A DNA stretch of 64,000 nt from Syngnathus acus (GCF_901709675.1 NC_051092.1:9814491-9878490), one strand, 5' to 3'. Positions 38,560 through 52,214 are shown, counted from the first letter of the stretch. The notes: a model not told the origin generated them from the sequence alone. Numbers and translations are program-made.

Positions 38560-38880
38560 GTCAAAAGAGATGGACAAGACTCCCTCGCACTCTCTGTCCT
38601 CCTCTCCTATGCGTCGGCCTCAACTGACCTCCTGTTGAGGAGTCACAGGCCACTGATGTTGGACAAAGAACATAACTCACTATCTCTGTTGTAGTTACTG
38701 TGTTATTCCCACAAATCTTGCATGGGGTTGAGGTCAGGGATCTGTCAGTCAAGTTTTTCCAAACTAAACTCATCCATGCAGACCTTTAACGACTGTGCCT
38801 TGTCAAGTGGAGTACAGTCACGCTAGAACAGGAAAGGCCTTTCCCCAAACATTTCCCCACGGTATGCTGGCTGCAAAGGT
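38560..38880 (-). mobile_element. Decayed interspersed DNA-transposon fragment
   Basis: The plus strand reads TCTTGCATGGGGTTGAGGTC, then TTTTTCCAAACTAAACTCATCC and CTAGAACAGGAAAGGCCTTT, with short indels. I recognise these blocks from a repeat seen in many teleost genomes. On the minus strand the fragment gives a short frame (MSLVWKNLTDRSLTSTPCKIC) typical of that family. The superfamily is not certain from memory. Confidence 0.45.
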
Positions 38881-40101
38881 GGCAGCAAAGGATTTTTTTA
38901 TACAGTGCCATTTTTAAAAAACAAAACAAAGAATCTTGTTAAACTATTGAGGAATTTTCTATTTAAAAGGTGAAACACCATAAACCGTCATTATACATTA
39001 CATTACACTGTCTGGGCCTAATTTTCATAGACAGGCTAACGTGAGCTCTGCGTAAAATCTGCCGCATCTTCATTGACGTGGTGAGCTAAGTCTGGTTTAC
39101 CGTGGTTGGGGATTTGGCACACTGCTCTACTTGTTGGGCCTTCTTTTTCACGCCCCTGGAGTTATGTACTTTTTTTCAGTCTTGCTAAATAAAACATGCA
39201 AATAGATTTTTCTGCTATCACCCAAAGCGCCTCACAAATAAAAGAAAGACTTGTTATTATACAGAACAATGCAGATCCCGCTGCTGAAGCACAATTTGAT
39301 CTGTGATTCTTACAGCAGGAGATAATATTACGCTTTAATCCCCTTCACCCCATAATGTTATGTAAAGTAGCCTACAAATATTTGTGTTGCCCTGTCACAT
39401 ACTGTGCTGCTATTGTGCTCAATAGATTTTGTAGCGCAGCAACTATAAGTGACACAGCAGTCGACATCTAATGTGAGTGTAAACACCGAAGAACGGGTGA
39501 GCGACCATGTTTGTTTCCCTTGTTGCCGGAGCGCAGAGATCTGTGTATATGTTTTTAGATCTGTATACAAGAGAGAATCTGTGTTTTATAAAGAATGCGT
39601 GTTTGTGTGAGTGTGATCCTTTGTTTTCTTCGTTCCAACAAAAGTGCCATACTTGATTTGAGAAATTTAACAAATACGGCGCCTTGTGGCAACAGTAGCT
39701 GACAAATGTGTGACATATGAAGGTATTTGGTGCAGACAGGCAAGGCAAAATAAGCAGTGCTCACACACCATATCATTCCTGTCATGAAACAGAGAAGTCC
39801 TTCAAAAGCCCCCCCCCCCTCCGCAGTTTTTCCTGATAAAGATTGATAAAAGTGAATGAAGGCGATTATCACTGAAGAAATCACAGCTCTTTGATGTAGC
39901 ATGTGTCTGAGACCATGATTACAGCATTGTGAAAGACTAATCAGATAATGGTTTTACAAATGTCAAAAGACAAATGTTGTTCTTGTTCATATCGACTTTC
40001 TCTCTACTTTATCAACCTCAAACTTTGTGGCCCGGATGCTATTTGCCCGAGGATAGAAATGGAAGCCCTGAAAGAGAACTTTTTTACATGGTACCATCAC
40101 T

Positions 40102-40130
40102 GTAATTTGACAATACGTTTGTCAAATTAC
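40102..40130. repeat. Perfect 12-bp inverted repeat with 5-nt loop
   Basis: GTAATTTGACAA (40102-40113) and TTGTCAAATTAC (40119-40130) are exact reverse complements around TACGT. I find no transposon ends or transcript evidence around it. Confidence 0.8.
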
Positions 40131-43100
40131 TGAACATATTTCAGGTTCAGGCTTAAAAAAGCAGACTATGAAACAACTATTGTCAGTGAAGTCAATATTC
40201 AAGAGCAAGTACATTTTTCGTTGTCATCACGATGAGGCTGCAGAGTCCTAAAGTCAAAGTTCGCATAGTTCATATATCCCATAGTCCTCCACAGCAGATG
40301 GACCTGTCTCAGGTCCTCTTGAATTTCACTATAGAACTTCAATGATTGCCTGACTACTGAGCATGAACAAACATCCAAATGTGCCTTTGAGACCATGCCT
40401 GAGGCAGTTGGCACTTGCATGTCAAATGCATTCTTACTCTGTAAAGTAGCTTTCATGCACAGCCTGACGTGTTTCGCTTCAGGGGATTCAGGTTACCGCC
40501 AAATATAAAGAAAGATAAATGGAGTTGGGATTTGATTCAATTGGGTTGAAGTAGATTTTTAGTCAATGGTTGAAGTTAGGATTAGTTAGATAAAAAAAAA
40601 TTGGAGCTGGAAAAGATACATTTTCACTCTATTTTGGCTGCTGGACAAACAAAAGAACCAATTAGTTTCTTTGGTGGTGGAATCTCAAGATGTGTGGATT
40701 AGAAAAAGTGAGAATTTCCAAGCTTGTACAAAAAAATATATGCTGTGGTTAAACATGCCATCAGAATAATAACCACTTGGGAAGATTATTTATTATGAGA
40801 TGACAATGTTGTTTGGCATGGTCACAGAAAGTCACCAGGCAAGTCCAGTCAAGTACACACGCGGCTGTATTTTTGGGCCCCCTCTGGTGCTTTTGATAGT
40901 CGAACTGTGAGCTATTGTCAGACTTGAAGCACTCTGTGGTGAGCACAGGCAAAAAAGGGAGGCAGGTAATCCCATTTTTGCGGTGCTCTCATTTACCACC
41001 CCTGATGCTCACTGTGAGAGGGAGAAACAATGGGGATGGGCAGGGGGGGCTGCAGTATGAAAAAAAAAAAAAATAGAAACATGGCGTAACATTGAGAAAG
41101 ACAGCGCAAACAAAGAGAACAAAATTTTGCTTGGAAAAAAATCATCAGAGTTGGCATTTTCGTTCCTCATCTCCAGGAGGAGGAAAGCGCATCGAAAATC
41201 AAATCATATCAAATACAAAGTGGGCATGGCAAATGCCTTTCAGTTAGCGTGGCTGTGTTTGTGCATGTGTGTGCAAGTGCAAAGCCCACGTAACTCCATA
41301 CCCATCAGTACGTCTTTTTGGAGGGGAATAATTGAGTGGTGGTGGAGGACACCACTTCACCGCAGGGAGCCAGCTGCAGTTGTTGAGAAAAGAACAGTCT
41401 ACCTCAGCGCATCCCTCCCTCAAAACATTGAGAGGGGAGGAGTGGTGAGGCGGTGGAAAATTGTGTGGAACAATCACAGGATGGAATGAGGTATAACAAA
41501 CCACACTGGAATGGACACATTCTGCAGTCACACTCTGAGAGGCGGTGATGGGAAAAACAATACAGCAGAGGAAAAGAGAATGCTGTTTTAGCAGTAAAGG
41601 CAATGTTTAAAGTAACATTTGATAAGGTATCCATCATCCACTACAGAAATACACAGATAAGCAGTTTGTAACTTTCAGAAAATGTTTAAATTGTGATATC
41701 ACATGGTTCGGTGATGAAGTTCCGCCTCGGTGAGTGAAAATACAATCAAAGGATTTACTTTCTTAATGGAGGCTCGCATGCGCTTTGCTAAAAGAGTTGT
41801 TTATTCTTTCATTATACATGTATAATACGGTTTAGTTTTGATTTGGTTTGGCACTGAGCGAGCGAGGTAATAGTTTGAATGAGTGTGTCAGCAATAAATG
41901 TTTATATGTTGTATTTATTACAATTATAGAATTCCAGTACGCCTTGGGCAAAATGGTTTACCAAGTTACCACTGCGCAGAGTACAGAGAGAAGATAAAAT
42001 AAAGTTATGTTGTTTTCATTTGAATTTCATATCTTAGCCACCCACCGAAAGTACGTTTGATTTAGGGTGTAATTACAGTCACTCGCATCAAAGTAATTCC
42101 CTGCAATTGGAATTGATGAATAATCTGCTATTAAATCCGACTTGGCGCCTGGCTGTTCTAATATTAGTGGTATAGTATAGCCGCTGCAATGTATCATGAT
42201 GTGTGCTATTTGACGGTTCAAAAACACACCCACAGACCTCCGTGGGTAGCTCAGTGGAAAAACAAAGTTAATAATGACATGTGTCCGTTAAAACCCGAAA
42301 TAGATACGACATAGCAGTAGATGAATTGAGAAAAAAAAGATTACATTTTTATTGCAAATCTTTCTGTGATCACTTGATAAAGCCCTAGAGATATGAAGTA
42401 ATTCAATGCTTGTGTCACACCAGCAGATTTTCCATATCAGGGTTTATTGCTTTTTCATTTTTAGGGGCCTTGTGAAAGTGGCTTTGTTGAATTGTAAGCC
42501 TTTATGGTGAATATTCCCATTTGTAGGTACGTGCACAATATTATACAAACATTCCCAAAAGCCACTATTCGTGGCCAAAGGAAGTTGTAATTTTTACTTG
42601 TTTCATCCATTTCCATAGAGTAAATAAACAAAACAAATAGCCAACTTATCACATTGAGCAGAATGTGCCTCTGATCAAGAAGAAACAACACGAGAGTCAC
42701 GTGCCAAAAGACTCCACTCTTATCTGCTTCGCTTGCAGTCTTGCCCAAAAATGAACAACTAAACCCAACATTGATCTTGTTCTTTGTTTTGATCATGTTG
42801 TTTTTAGAAAATGGGACCAGATCAGACCACCGTGGCTTTGGTTTCCTGGAATGAGCCAAGTTCTATTACAAAATAAGCTCGCCAAGAAAACCCTCTGCTG
42901 CATTCAGTCCTTTATCACCAAAAACCTACTGGGGCTCTGTTGAGACACTCCGTTATTCTTCTTCTTCCAGCCAACCATGAATATTAATTGTTTTGACTGA
43001 GCAAGGGCCAATCTCTTCACCATAAAAGACTAGATGTTGTTCGTTACTGTCATAGGGCCTTGTTGTCTAGGACTGTAGTACAGTACATTATCCTCCGAGT

Positions 43101-44289
43101 TATGGCTAGCACAATCAATCATTCAATGAAGAGAACCAACCCATTGTGCTTGAAAGAAAAAGAAAAAGAAGTGCCGCATCAATAACTGAGCCTGTCCATT
43201 CAACAGCAACCCTCTTCCCAGACTACTGAATGTTCCCAATCAAATGTTTTTTTACCCAGTTTATAGCACCAAACTTAACATCATAAAAGAAAATGATGTC
43301 CACACTTGTCTCTTGTGTCCCAATTATGACCCCCAAAAAATGTGACAAGCACATACTTGCACTGATTAGTTGTTTCTTTTTTTTGCTGTTGTTACTGTTC
43401 TTTAAAGTCAACACTCTTAACGACAGCACTAACTCCTTCACCTTCCTTCCCATCCCCTAAAGACGCAACAAGAGAAAGCGGTGGATGGAAAAAATAATAA
43501 AAACATCACACATGGAAGACTCAATCAGTAACATCATCCCTCAAGTTGCTTTCATTCCAATTAAGACAACATGCTGTATCTCTCCGCTGTCTGGGCTGAT
43601 TAACCCAAGAGCAAATGTCATTCTGGGCTGCTGAAACACTTTGCACTAAACACACAATCACCAGTCTTTCTGCGACTAACATGAACTTTTTTTGCAAGCC
43701 CATTATTTAATACTACAAACAAAGCAAGTAATTTGGAGCACAGTGATGCCATGCCACAGCTGAATTGTGTAATGTGGAATCTGTGACGGGGCTGGTAAGT
43801 GACGCTCCGTTGAGCTGCCATAAACAACACGAGAGAGAAATGAACCACTGAGGCAGACGACAAGGGGATATTTGCTTTCTAAAAAAATATAAGATAAAAC
43901 AGATGAGCACTGTCGTGGGAAAAACGACTGCTGCTTCATGGTTTATGTTTCCACATCATAAAGGTGTCCTTTTTAACATTGATTCTCCTGTACCATTGGC
44001 ATCATCCCGGAGAACATTTATTTAACTGTCTGCATGTTTAGGATATGTGTGGTTTATACCATTCATCCAGGTTCTATACCACTTACTGTATGTGTGAGTC
44101 ACAGGGAGAAAAAGTTTATCAAAACACATTTGACTATGTTTGTGAGCTTGTGTGGCAAACCCTGCGCAGTAAAATTCTAATATTTGATTATTTGGTGCGA
44201 AAACTTCATCTCATTCAGAAAGTGCAGTCATGTGAAACAGGACAAGGTCTAAAACAAAATTAGGCAGACTGATAAACAGGCATTTTTTA

Positions 44290-44460
44290 ACCCTTACATC
44301 TCCGCTACCGCTTCTGTAGACATCTTAAAAATCAGTTCAAACACATCTCTTTAAGCAGGCATTTCAGTGGGACGATTGTTTTGATTGACATGTTTTTCTC
44401 ATGTTTACTGGATAATGTTTGTGACTGTATTTTAAAGCACTATGTGGGTCCTCTCTTTTA
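44290..44460 (+). mobile_element. Probable 3' fragment of an L2-type LINE
   Basis: The stretch around TTAAAAATCAGTTCAAACACATCTCTTTAAGCAGGCATTT resembles the end of L2-clade reverse transcriptase frames (LKxxLKTHLFxxAF) followed by a tail ending in KALxVGPL-like sequence. Frameshifts are present. It is a short 5'-truncated remnant if correct. Confidence 0.35.
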
Positions 44461-45894
44461 GTGCTTTCTTACAGATTGGGTGAGGTGGACTTCCATGGAC
44501 CTCAACTATTTGTTCTTGTCATGTCCTTGTTCGGGCTGTATAGGCTCTTTTGTTCCCATTTGAATGTAAGACAGACAAAAAGAAATACAATAAAATGACC
44601 TCCTTACTGGTGGAGCAAGGAGGGGGAAAGTGTGTCTGTGATTATGACCCGGAAGACAAGCTATTGTATTTCAACGGGACCTTACAGGGAAAATAAGGGA
44701 AACAAAGGATAAAGAAAATCCTCATGTACTCAACATTGTAAGTCAGATGTGCTATGGAATGCAAACATGTAGACGTGAGAGGAGAGAAAGACAAACCGTT
44801 CCTTCCTGTCTACCTCTGTACATGTGACTCTTAATCCATAGCCTCTCCCTAGCCAGGTCACATGGATCCCCCCTACCTCTGCACTCTCTGGTGATCTTGC
44901 CCACACACACATCACTGTGCATTCCTTCCCCCAGAGCAGATCATCCACCTCAACAACAATAACAGCAGTGATATTTACAGCCATGTCCCCCAGGGAGGCC
45001 AAGTTACTTGTCATGAAGCGCACGCTGTGCCTCAACGCACACTGTTATTAAACTGGACTTCAACAGGAAGCACAAGGTCGGTCTGAGTCTTGCATCCGAG
45101 GTTCGGGAATCTGGGAGTTCTCAGGGATCTGTAACAGGGACCTGGCCTTTGACGTCAGCAGGGTAGTAAATTAGACAAGGGTGAAGATTAGCAGGCGCTT
45201 TCAAAGACCTCCGACATGCTTGTTTGGAAGAAGGATCTGAGTGCTTTAGCTTGTCATGACTGAGAATGTTCTCGATGGAACAATACATTAATTTATTTTG
45301 TTATTCTTGGCATCTGGTGTTGAATCTGACATAATTTTTAACAAGTTAAAATCATGCAAATGTTTAAGTGGGTGTCATTTTCTTTCATATTTTGCATTAT
45401 GCTCATTTGTGAAAAGAGTTTTTATTATATTAACGGATGCCATGATGCTCCTCGTTAGTCTTGTGCACCGTCATTAATCCATGTACCCACCAGGCCAGTA
45501 ATGACAGCGCACTTCATGCTGAACATGGGAAGCAGAAGGTCAACAAAGTTGCCCAGCCAGCAAACCTGTCAAGCGTCCACTATCGTGTGTGTGTGGGTGG
45601 GTGGGGGGTTTGCTCATGCGCACATGCAAAGGAGTGTTTTGCTTTGTAATTCCTTCGGCGCCCTACACAAAGCTGCCGAATTTTGTCAGGGCCTCACCTG
45701 CTGTGAGCAGTAATCATGACAGAAGCTTTAAATGCCAGTAGCTACTCCCACTTAAGGTCATTCTGCAAACATATTCACCACAAGTGCAAAACCAGTCAGT
45801 CAACTCTTTACTCAATGCATTATGCACTTCTACCACAGTTTCTGAATTTCCAGATATCTCTTGTGGTGAGTTCTTTCCATTATTGCTAGAAAAG

Positions 45895-46040
45895 CAGAAA
45901 ATCCATCCGTCCATCCTCTTCCGCTTCTCCAGGGTCGGGTCGCTTCCCGGACTTCCCTCTCTCCAGCCACTTCATCTAGCCCTTCTGGGGGGGAATTTTG
46001 AGGCATTCCTTGGCCAACCAGGAGTCTCTTCAGCGTGACC
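45895..46040. mobile_element. LINE-tail interspersed fragment
   Basis: ATCCATCCGTCCATCCTCTTCCGCTTCTCCAGGGTCGGGTCGC begins a block that continues through ACTTCCCTCTCTCCAGCCACTTCATC and GAGGCATTCCTTGGCCAACC. This is a widespread fish repeat attached to an (ATCC)n tail, probably from a non-LTR element. It is diverged and truncated. Confidence 0.5.
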
Positions 46041-48325
46041 TGCCTTTATTAAGTTAGCTTGTTGTAGATGTTACAGTCTAGTGCCACCACTTTCTCACCT
46101 GCTGGTTCAGGTTTCAACTCAGCACACTTTCAGGTAAACTTGGACAGTCGTCCTGAAGAGTCCAGATAGTTTTGTCATGTGGAAAAAGAACATTATGCAT
46201 CAGTGAGCTCCTCGCTAACATTCCTTAACAATCTGGACATTACATTGAGGGTTTTATCACCAGTGAGAAGGAGCAATCGGAAACTGCAGAAGCTCGTGTT
46301 ATCTGCCCTCTTTTATAAAGGCAGCGGTCTCGAGCTCTGAAAATCTACTCTAATGTAATGCAAGTAGAAGCAAGTACCGTCCATCAGCTGTCGGACAGAA
46401 TTCTTATATACCAACACAATCATCACTTTTTATCCACTAACATGGCATCATCAACGAGTCATAAGATAGGTCAATAATTTGTAAGAAATAACACCCACAC
46501 GTGGACTTTTTTTTTCTTCTGATGAAAACAAAAAGACTCAACTTTCTGGAGAAGTCTGTGCATGTAATGTAACATTGTTTTTTCAGTCCTATTTTACAAT
46601 CTGCGCAAATCTCTACATAAACTGCAACTAAAATGCAATTAGTTAGCCTACGAGAAAGCAGAGACAGACTTTTATTATTTTCAAGGTAATATGCTTGTTC
46701 AGGCCCCTCATTACTACTCAGAATTTATAGGGCTACAATATAACCGCCCCGTGTAAAAACAAATATTTCTGCAGACTCCAGCAGATGTCATGCTAGAAAT
46801 ATGGAAATTAATTTGTGTTGTGGCCTCTGTGCTGCCGCCCCCAGACCTGCCCTAAGACTGTCTAGTGGGGCTCTGTTGGTCATTAAATGTTTTCCATGCT
46901 TTTTCCTCCGTAGAGTTCACCAGAGGTTCATTTCTGCCCAGCAGAGAAGTGCCAAAGCCATCCCTGCCACACTGAGCTCATGAACTTCAGGCCCCAAGAG
47001 GAGGAAATGTTCTGTCCTCGCCTTGGTGTCCGCGTGCATGTGCACAGCGTGAGTATTTAACTGCTTTGGTGTGCAGCATTTAAAAACATGATGAGATCAT
47101 CATCATTAGTGGTTTGTTTGGCTGATGCATGGAAAACTATGACAGAGTCGGTCACATAAATGGAGGGAGATATTGTCGCCATTTGTGCCATTCATCCTGT
47201 CAAACGGACATGAAGCAGTAGTGCACGGCACCGAAAAGCAACGAGTTTTTTTGTTGACTGTTTGCAGACTGTTGTCTGCATGAGTAAATTCACAGTGTGA
47301 TTGACCTCATCTGAACTGTGGAATTGAAGAACAACATTGTCGGTGCATGATGGGCTTAGGCGGTGCACTGCCACCCATAAATATGGTTAGCTTGATAAGA
47401 TGCAAATCATCATTAACGTTTATAGCAGCAACTTCACAAACAGACACTACCTCACATGTTCCAAACATACTGACGTTTCTGGCCTTGGTGTTTGTTTAAG
47501 TATGTTTGTTTTTCTTTTTGGGGAATTCTGTGACGGATTCTGTGAAAATGTTTATATATGCAGTAATTCTCAATACATACAACTAAAATAACACGCGACC
47601 TATATATAGTCTGCCTTAGCATAATACTAAATATCCACCGTGCATTTTCTATCCTGCTCATCCTACTCAGGGATGCATGAAAGTGAATCCTTGTGCAGCT
47701 GACAGACGTGCAAAAGGCAGACGTTGTCATCTCACGTGGCTATGAGCAGAATGGCGTTTGGTACTCTGCACTTGGTTGCAACGTAAGAGAGATCCCCAAT
47801 TTGTAGCTGTATTCCGAATTTGATGGCTGAAGAAGCGTTCAGCTTCGGACGTTACTCTGTGATTCGTGTTTTTATCTTTTAAACACCGCACACAGCTGGG
47901 AAATCAAAATCTTTGTGAATTACTACAATGGTCATGTATTGACAATGTCATCATCCTGGATATTTTCTCAGCCATTAGCAACCAGTCCGTGCAACCAGAA
48001 AAAACATTATAAACTGTTTTGGCCAACAAAGTAGTGCACCAGTTGATGACTAATCTGACCTTTATGCGTGAAACAGGTGGAGCGCTGCGACATATTTAAC
48101 AGACACTGGCTTTTGACAAATGAGCCGACCGCCTTCTATCACTCAGTAAGTATAAACCCTGTGGCAATTTGCTAATCGTTTCGATGCTGTGCAGCCTTTG
48201 GTGTAGTTTCTCTCTATTGACCGATCTTGTTCCTCTAATAGAGAATACTGCTGGTTTCAATGGAGAGGCTTGCACTCTAGCCCTTAAGTACACCGTTTAC
48301 TCAGCAACACATGATCATATATATA

Positions 48326-48363
48326 CGTGTGTGTGTGTGTGCGTGTGCGTGCGTGTGTGTGTG
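48326..48363. repeat. (GT)n-rich microsatellite
   Basis: GTGTGTG units with GC interruptions (GTGCGTGTGCGTGCGTGTG) run from about 48326 to 48363 in otherwise unique sequence. Confidence 0.9.
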
Positions 48364-49154
48364 CTTTCTTGTGGATACAGATTCAATAAATAAAAAAGGT
48401 ACTACAACACCCAGTCTGAGCAGGATATGCAATTAGCCATGGTTTTGCAAAGCTTGCAAACTGTGGTCTTAAAGTTCTTTAAAATGCTTGAAATTGACCT
48501 TGACTGAACAAAAGGTTTGGTCTAAGGCTCGTATTGTCCGACTCACTAGAAGTTTAGGGAATCAGGTCTTACCAGTAGAAAATAAAATAAAAAGTAATGG
48601 CTGTTACGAAGCCACGCGTCTAATAAAAATGAGTTTGTTGACACACTAGCTCTGCACCCTCAACTCCCCTCCAGAAGCTTGTGCCTGTTGCATCCTCAGT
48701 CGTTTCATGTCAGAGACACTGAAGGCTGTGACAACCTGAACACAAACAGGATCGAACATCCCTGAACATGCACAAAGTGGTGCAGAACAGGATCCTGCAC
48801 AATTTTCTTTTTTTGGAGGAAACACACTGCGCTTGTGAAAAAAGAAGGAAGAGGGAGGATGAGAGGTAACTAAGAATTTTCTTCTACTAAAAATGGTGCT
48901 GTAATCATACATTCAAGAGGTCAAAAGCAGACAATTGCGCAATTATTCTATTCAAAAACCAATACAAGACTGGGTTGCATCAGCAGCAACAAAGTTATTT
49001 CAGTGCACAAAAGCAGGTTAAAGGTTAGCGTTAAGTGAGAAGGTTTCTGACTGACATAAAAAGTTCAGAGGGGGAAAAAAACATACACAAGACACTCATT
49101 TGTGCTTCTTATCCTTTAAACATAATTTCAGAGGTATGCATGGATATGTAGCAC

Positions 49155-49340
49155 AAGTTCAAAATCCAATTCCAATGAATTTGGGACGTTGTGTAAAACG
49201 CATGTGAGTAGAAACAGGATACAATAATTTGCAAATCCTTTTCAACCTTTACAGAAGACACTAATTGTTGAAGCTGAGTATGTGGAATTCTTTCCCATTC
49301 TTGCATGATGTACAATATCAGTTGCTCAACAGGCCTCTGA
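49155..49340. mobile_element. Internally deleted copy of a common teleost DNA-transposon repeat
   Basis: The left part (CCAATGAATTTGGGACGTTG, then ACAATAATTTGCAAATCCTT) and the right part (GAATTCTTTCCCATTCTTGC, then ATGATGTACAATATCAGTTG) are both familiar segments of one fish repeat. In fuller copies they are far apart, so this copy has lost its middle. I believe it belongs to a cut-and-paste transposon family (possibly Kolobok), but the class is from memory. Confidence 0.5.
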
Positions 49341-50971
49341 TGCCATATTTAGCTTTTTATACGACCCCTGGCAAAAAATAAATGTGGAATCATCAGTCCC
49401 TGTGTATGTTCAATCAGTTGTTTGAATTTGTAGGGGAAAAACTAGCTGTAACTTCAGAAAATGTAATCTTTTTTTTCCAATCACATAACATTCTTTCTGC
49501 AGTTTTAATTATTTAAGCCCTCATTACAGTTTCAGTGTAAGCAGTGAGACAGTTGTTTTGGCCAATACGACTTGTTTTACTCAGCCTCTGAGTAAAAACA
49601 GGAACTCTCCTAATTAGGTGTCAGTTTTCACATTCTCAATCCTGCTTGGACTCCCTCAACTCAAACAGGATCATTGGCTTGTTCGTACAATTTAGCAACA
49701 AAGTAAAAATGTTACGGTTATAAAACTGATGACTTGTTTTATTTGCTTCATACGTTCCAAATGTTTAAATAGTGGTAGATGATCTTTACCACTGACCCAT
49801 GATGATGCATTCCACAGGGCACTTATGTACTGTACACACATTTAAACATCTCAAAATCGCAGTATACTTCTCCACCTAACATATTAATTTATTCATTTTA
49901 ACTGAGGGAGAAATCTTTGAACTGTTTATAAGTCATGGACCGAGTATACGGTATGCGCTATTAATCACTTACTATAAACATTGCGATTCCTCTCTTTCAC
50001 AGAAATCTGGTGTGTTGTGATTGCTAAGAGAAACATTTTGGTTGGGATTTCTTTAAAAGACCACTACCACGATTGTGTACACGTAAGCATACAGTGGAAC
50101 CTTGATTGGACAGAGCCTGATTTAATAGAAAGAAAATAGTGTCCAGGCCACTCGAAGCGGCTCTTTGTATAGTAGGTGTACACCTTACAACTCATGAGAG
50201 CAACCAGCTGGAATCGTTTTGCACTGTACTGGGCATTTTAGGCCATAAAAAAGTGTCAATTAATAGACAATTGGCTTTCACGAATGAGCCCTATCCCCCT
50301 TTAGTAAATTTAGGTTCTACTGTACCTCAAAACCTTTACGATGAAGGATAGAATCAAGGAGGTGCGCAAGTAGGATCCTAATTTAGTCTCATGCGTACCT
50401 CTAGTACTTATTGTGTAGGCATATGCGCCACATAATCAGTTACCCACTGGGATTTTATTCTCTGGTCCGAGTCATAATTATCATGACGGACTCAAGAGCC
50501 ATGGATTGATGGATTAACCCCATGGAATTGTCAGCGGCCATCTGCCTGTCTGCCCATCTTTTGTCAATTTTTTCCTAATCTGTCACACATGGAATTGAAC
50601 GCAAAATGAAAAATCAGAAACACTCACATTAAAACATCAGTTTGACCTATCATCATATCGAAATAGGCTTCTTTTTAATTTCCATGAAATACACTTTATA
50701 GCGATGTTTGTGAGAATGAAATGCTTCAGGAAAACCAATGCTTCATAAATATCAGTGCTGATATTTGAGATATGGTACTTTATTAATCTTGATGAAAATT
50801 ACAGTTTAAATTCAATCTTTGGTCGGCTCAAAATACAAAAAAAATACAAAAATGCAGGTCTGCTGAGAAAGACCAGCGTCAAGTAACAGTTGAGAATTAC
50901 ATCAGTTTGTGTTTTGATGCCAAACAAATGTAGGTCTGCGCAAACCCTGGGGCCGCTAATCTGACGCCTGT

Positions 50972-51001
50972 CCTCTAGTTACATCACCATGTAACTAGAG
51001 G
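50972..51001. repeat. Perfect 13-bp inverted repeat with 4-nt loop
   Basis: CCTCTAGTTACAT (50972-50984) and ATGTAACTAGAGG (50989-51001) are exact reverse complements separated by CACC. It lies about 1.7 kb upstream of the hipk2 start. The origin is unknown. Confidence 0.85.
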
Positions 51002-51684
51002 CCAGTGATCAACTCTATATAACGTGCGGCCAGGCTCCAGGCTGGTGTGACATACTACTTCATCCTAAATTATTGTAAAACACAATGCAAAGCTTGGCAA
51101 ATGCTGAAGACAGAGCATCGCTAGTGGTTACGTGACGAGATGATCGTTACCTGACCTCAATGCTTTTGTGCAAAAAAGACGATATACTGATGTGGAATTA
51201 GAGTTTCACACTGAACTTGATGTGCACTAATTCTTCACTCCCTAATGTCCACCCACAATTCTCAGTTGACGCATTTAATTTAGAGATTGGTGACAGATTA
51301 ATCACACTGCTGTGAGCCTATGTAATCCGATTCCATTCAAATTCATTCTAGGCAAATTTCACGTCATCACAGAGTAGGCTTTAGTTTTAGGCAGACTAAG
51401 ACAGATATGAGCAAACACACATAGCATTGTCCAAATAAAATGAACAGCAAGCTATTGTGTAAAATTTGAAGTGACAAAAAAATACTACATATATCATTAA
51501 GTGGCCAACACGGTGCAAATACAACATCTCGTTTAATCAATACCTCTTTGAACATGTCAGTCAAAACTGATGTGAGTAATTGTGTTTAATTGTTTTTTAA
51601 AATATTATTTTGATTTATTTTTTTAATTGCAGTGGAGAAATTTAAATATTGTGAAACCACTTTCTTGCCACACACTTGCACTCT

Positions 51685-51925
51685 TATCTATCCATCCATT
51701 TTCTGTACCGCTTAGCCCCACGGGGGTCGGGGGCATGCTGGAGCCTATCCCAGCAGTCATCGGGTAGTAGGCGGGGGACACCCTGAACCGGTTGCCAGCC
51801 AATTGCAGGGCACAGAGAGACGAACAACCATCCGCACTCGCACTCACACCTACGGGCAATTTGGAGTGCTCAGTCTGCCTACCATGCATGTTTTTGGGAA
51901 AAGGGAGGAAACTGGAGTGCCCATT
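51685..51925. mobile_element. Teleost interspersed repeat fragment (GCCAGCCAATTGCAGGGCAC family)
   Basis: The block runs from TATCCATCCATTTTCTGTACCG through GGGGTCGGGGGCATGCTGGA, GAACCGGTTGCCAGCCAATT and CACACCTACGGGCAATTTGG to TACCATGCATGTTTTTGGGA. This is a very common fish repeat, generally thought to be LINE-derived. It ends abruptly near 51925. Confidence 0.65.
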
Positions 51926-52142
51926 TATTTATTCATTTATTTATTTGACCTTTATTTATCCAGGCAATTGAGAACCAATTCTCAGTTGCGTAACACGTAC
52001 ATGCTCCAGCAGAAATGTAATGGTGTGTGAATTGTTTGCATCCCTATACTACCATTATTTGCACCCCATACTACCATTAAACAATAATGTTGACCTCTTG
52101 ACCTCCATTCTTCCATCCATATGCCCACCATCCATCCATGCA

Positions 52143-52145
<3 letters not shown>

Positions 52146-52211
<66 letters not shown>
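52146..52211. repeat. (CT)n microsatellite upstream of hipk2
   Basis: Uninterrupted CT units for about 66 bp, with CATC-rich flanks (52118-52145 and 52225-52250). It lies about 560-620 bp before the hipk2 ATG, next to the probable promoter. Confidence 0.96.

Positions 52212-52214
<3 letters not shown>

Noticed and set aside
39555-39902. 115-codon minus-strand frame
   Set aside because: Low-similarity translation overlapping a C-run; no supporting context.
42235-42300. tRNA-like box A (GGGTAGCTCAGTGG)
   Set aside because: The downstream box B is missing (only CGTTAAAACCCG) and no cloverleaf can be drawn, so this is at most a decayed tRNA-related fragment.
44730-45035. 101-codon minus-strand frame
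   Set aside because: No homology, no splice partners and ordinary composition; likely chance.
46801-46983. Possible exon ending in a TCCGTAG acceptor followed by VHQRFISAQQRSAKAI
   Set aside because: The frame is short, has no matching partner exon or donor, and no recognised family.
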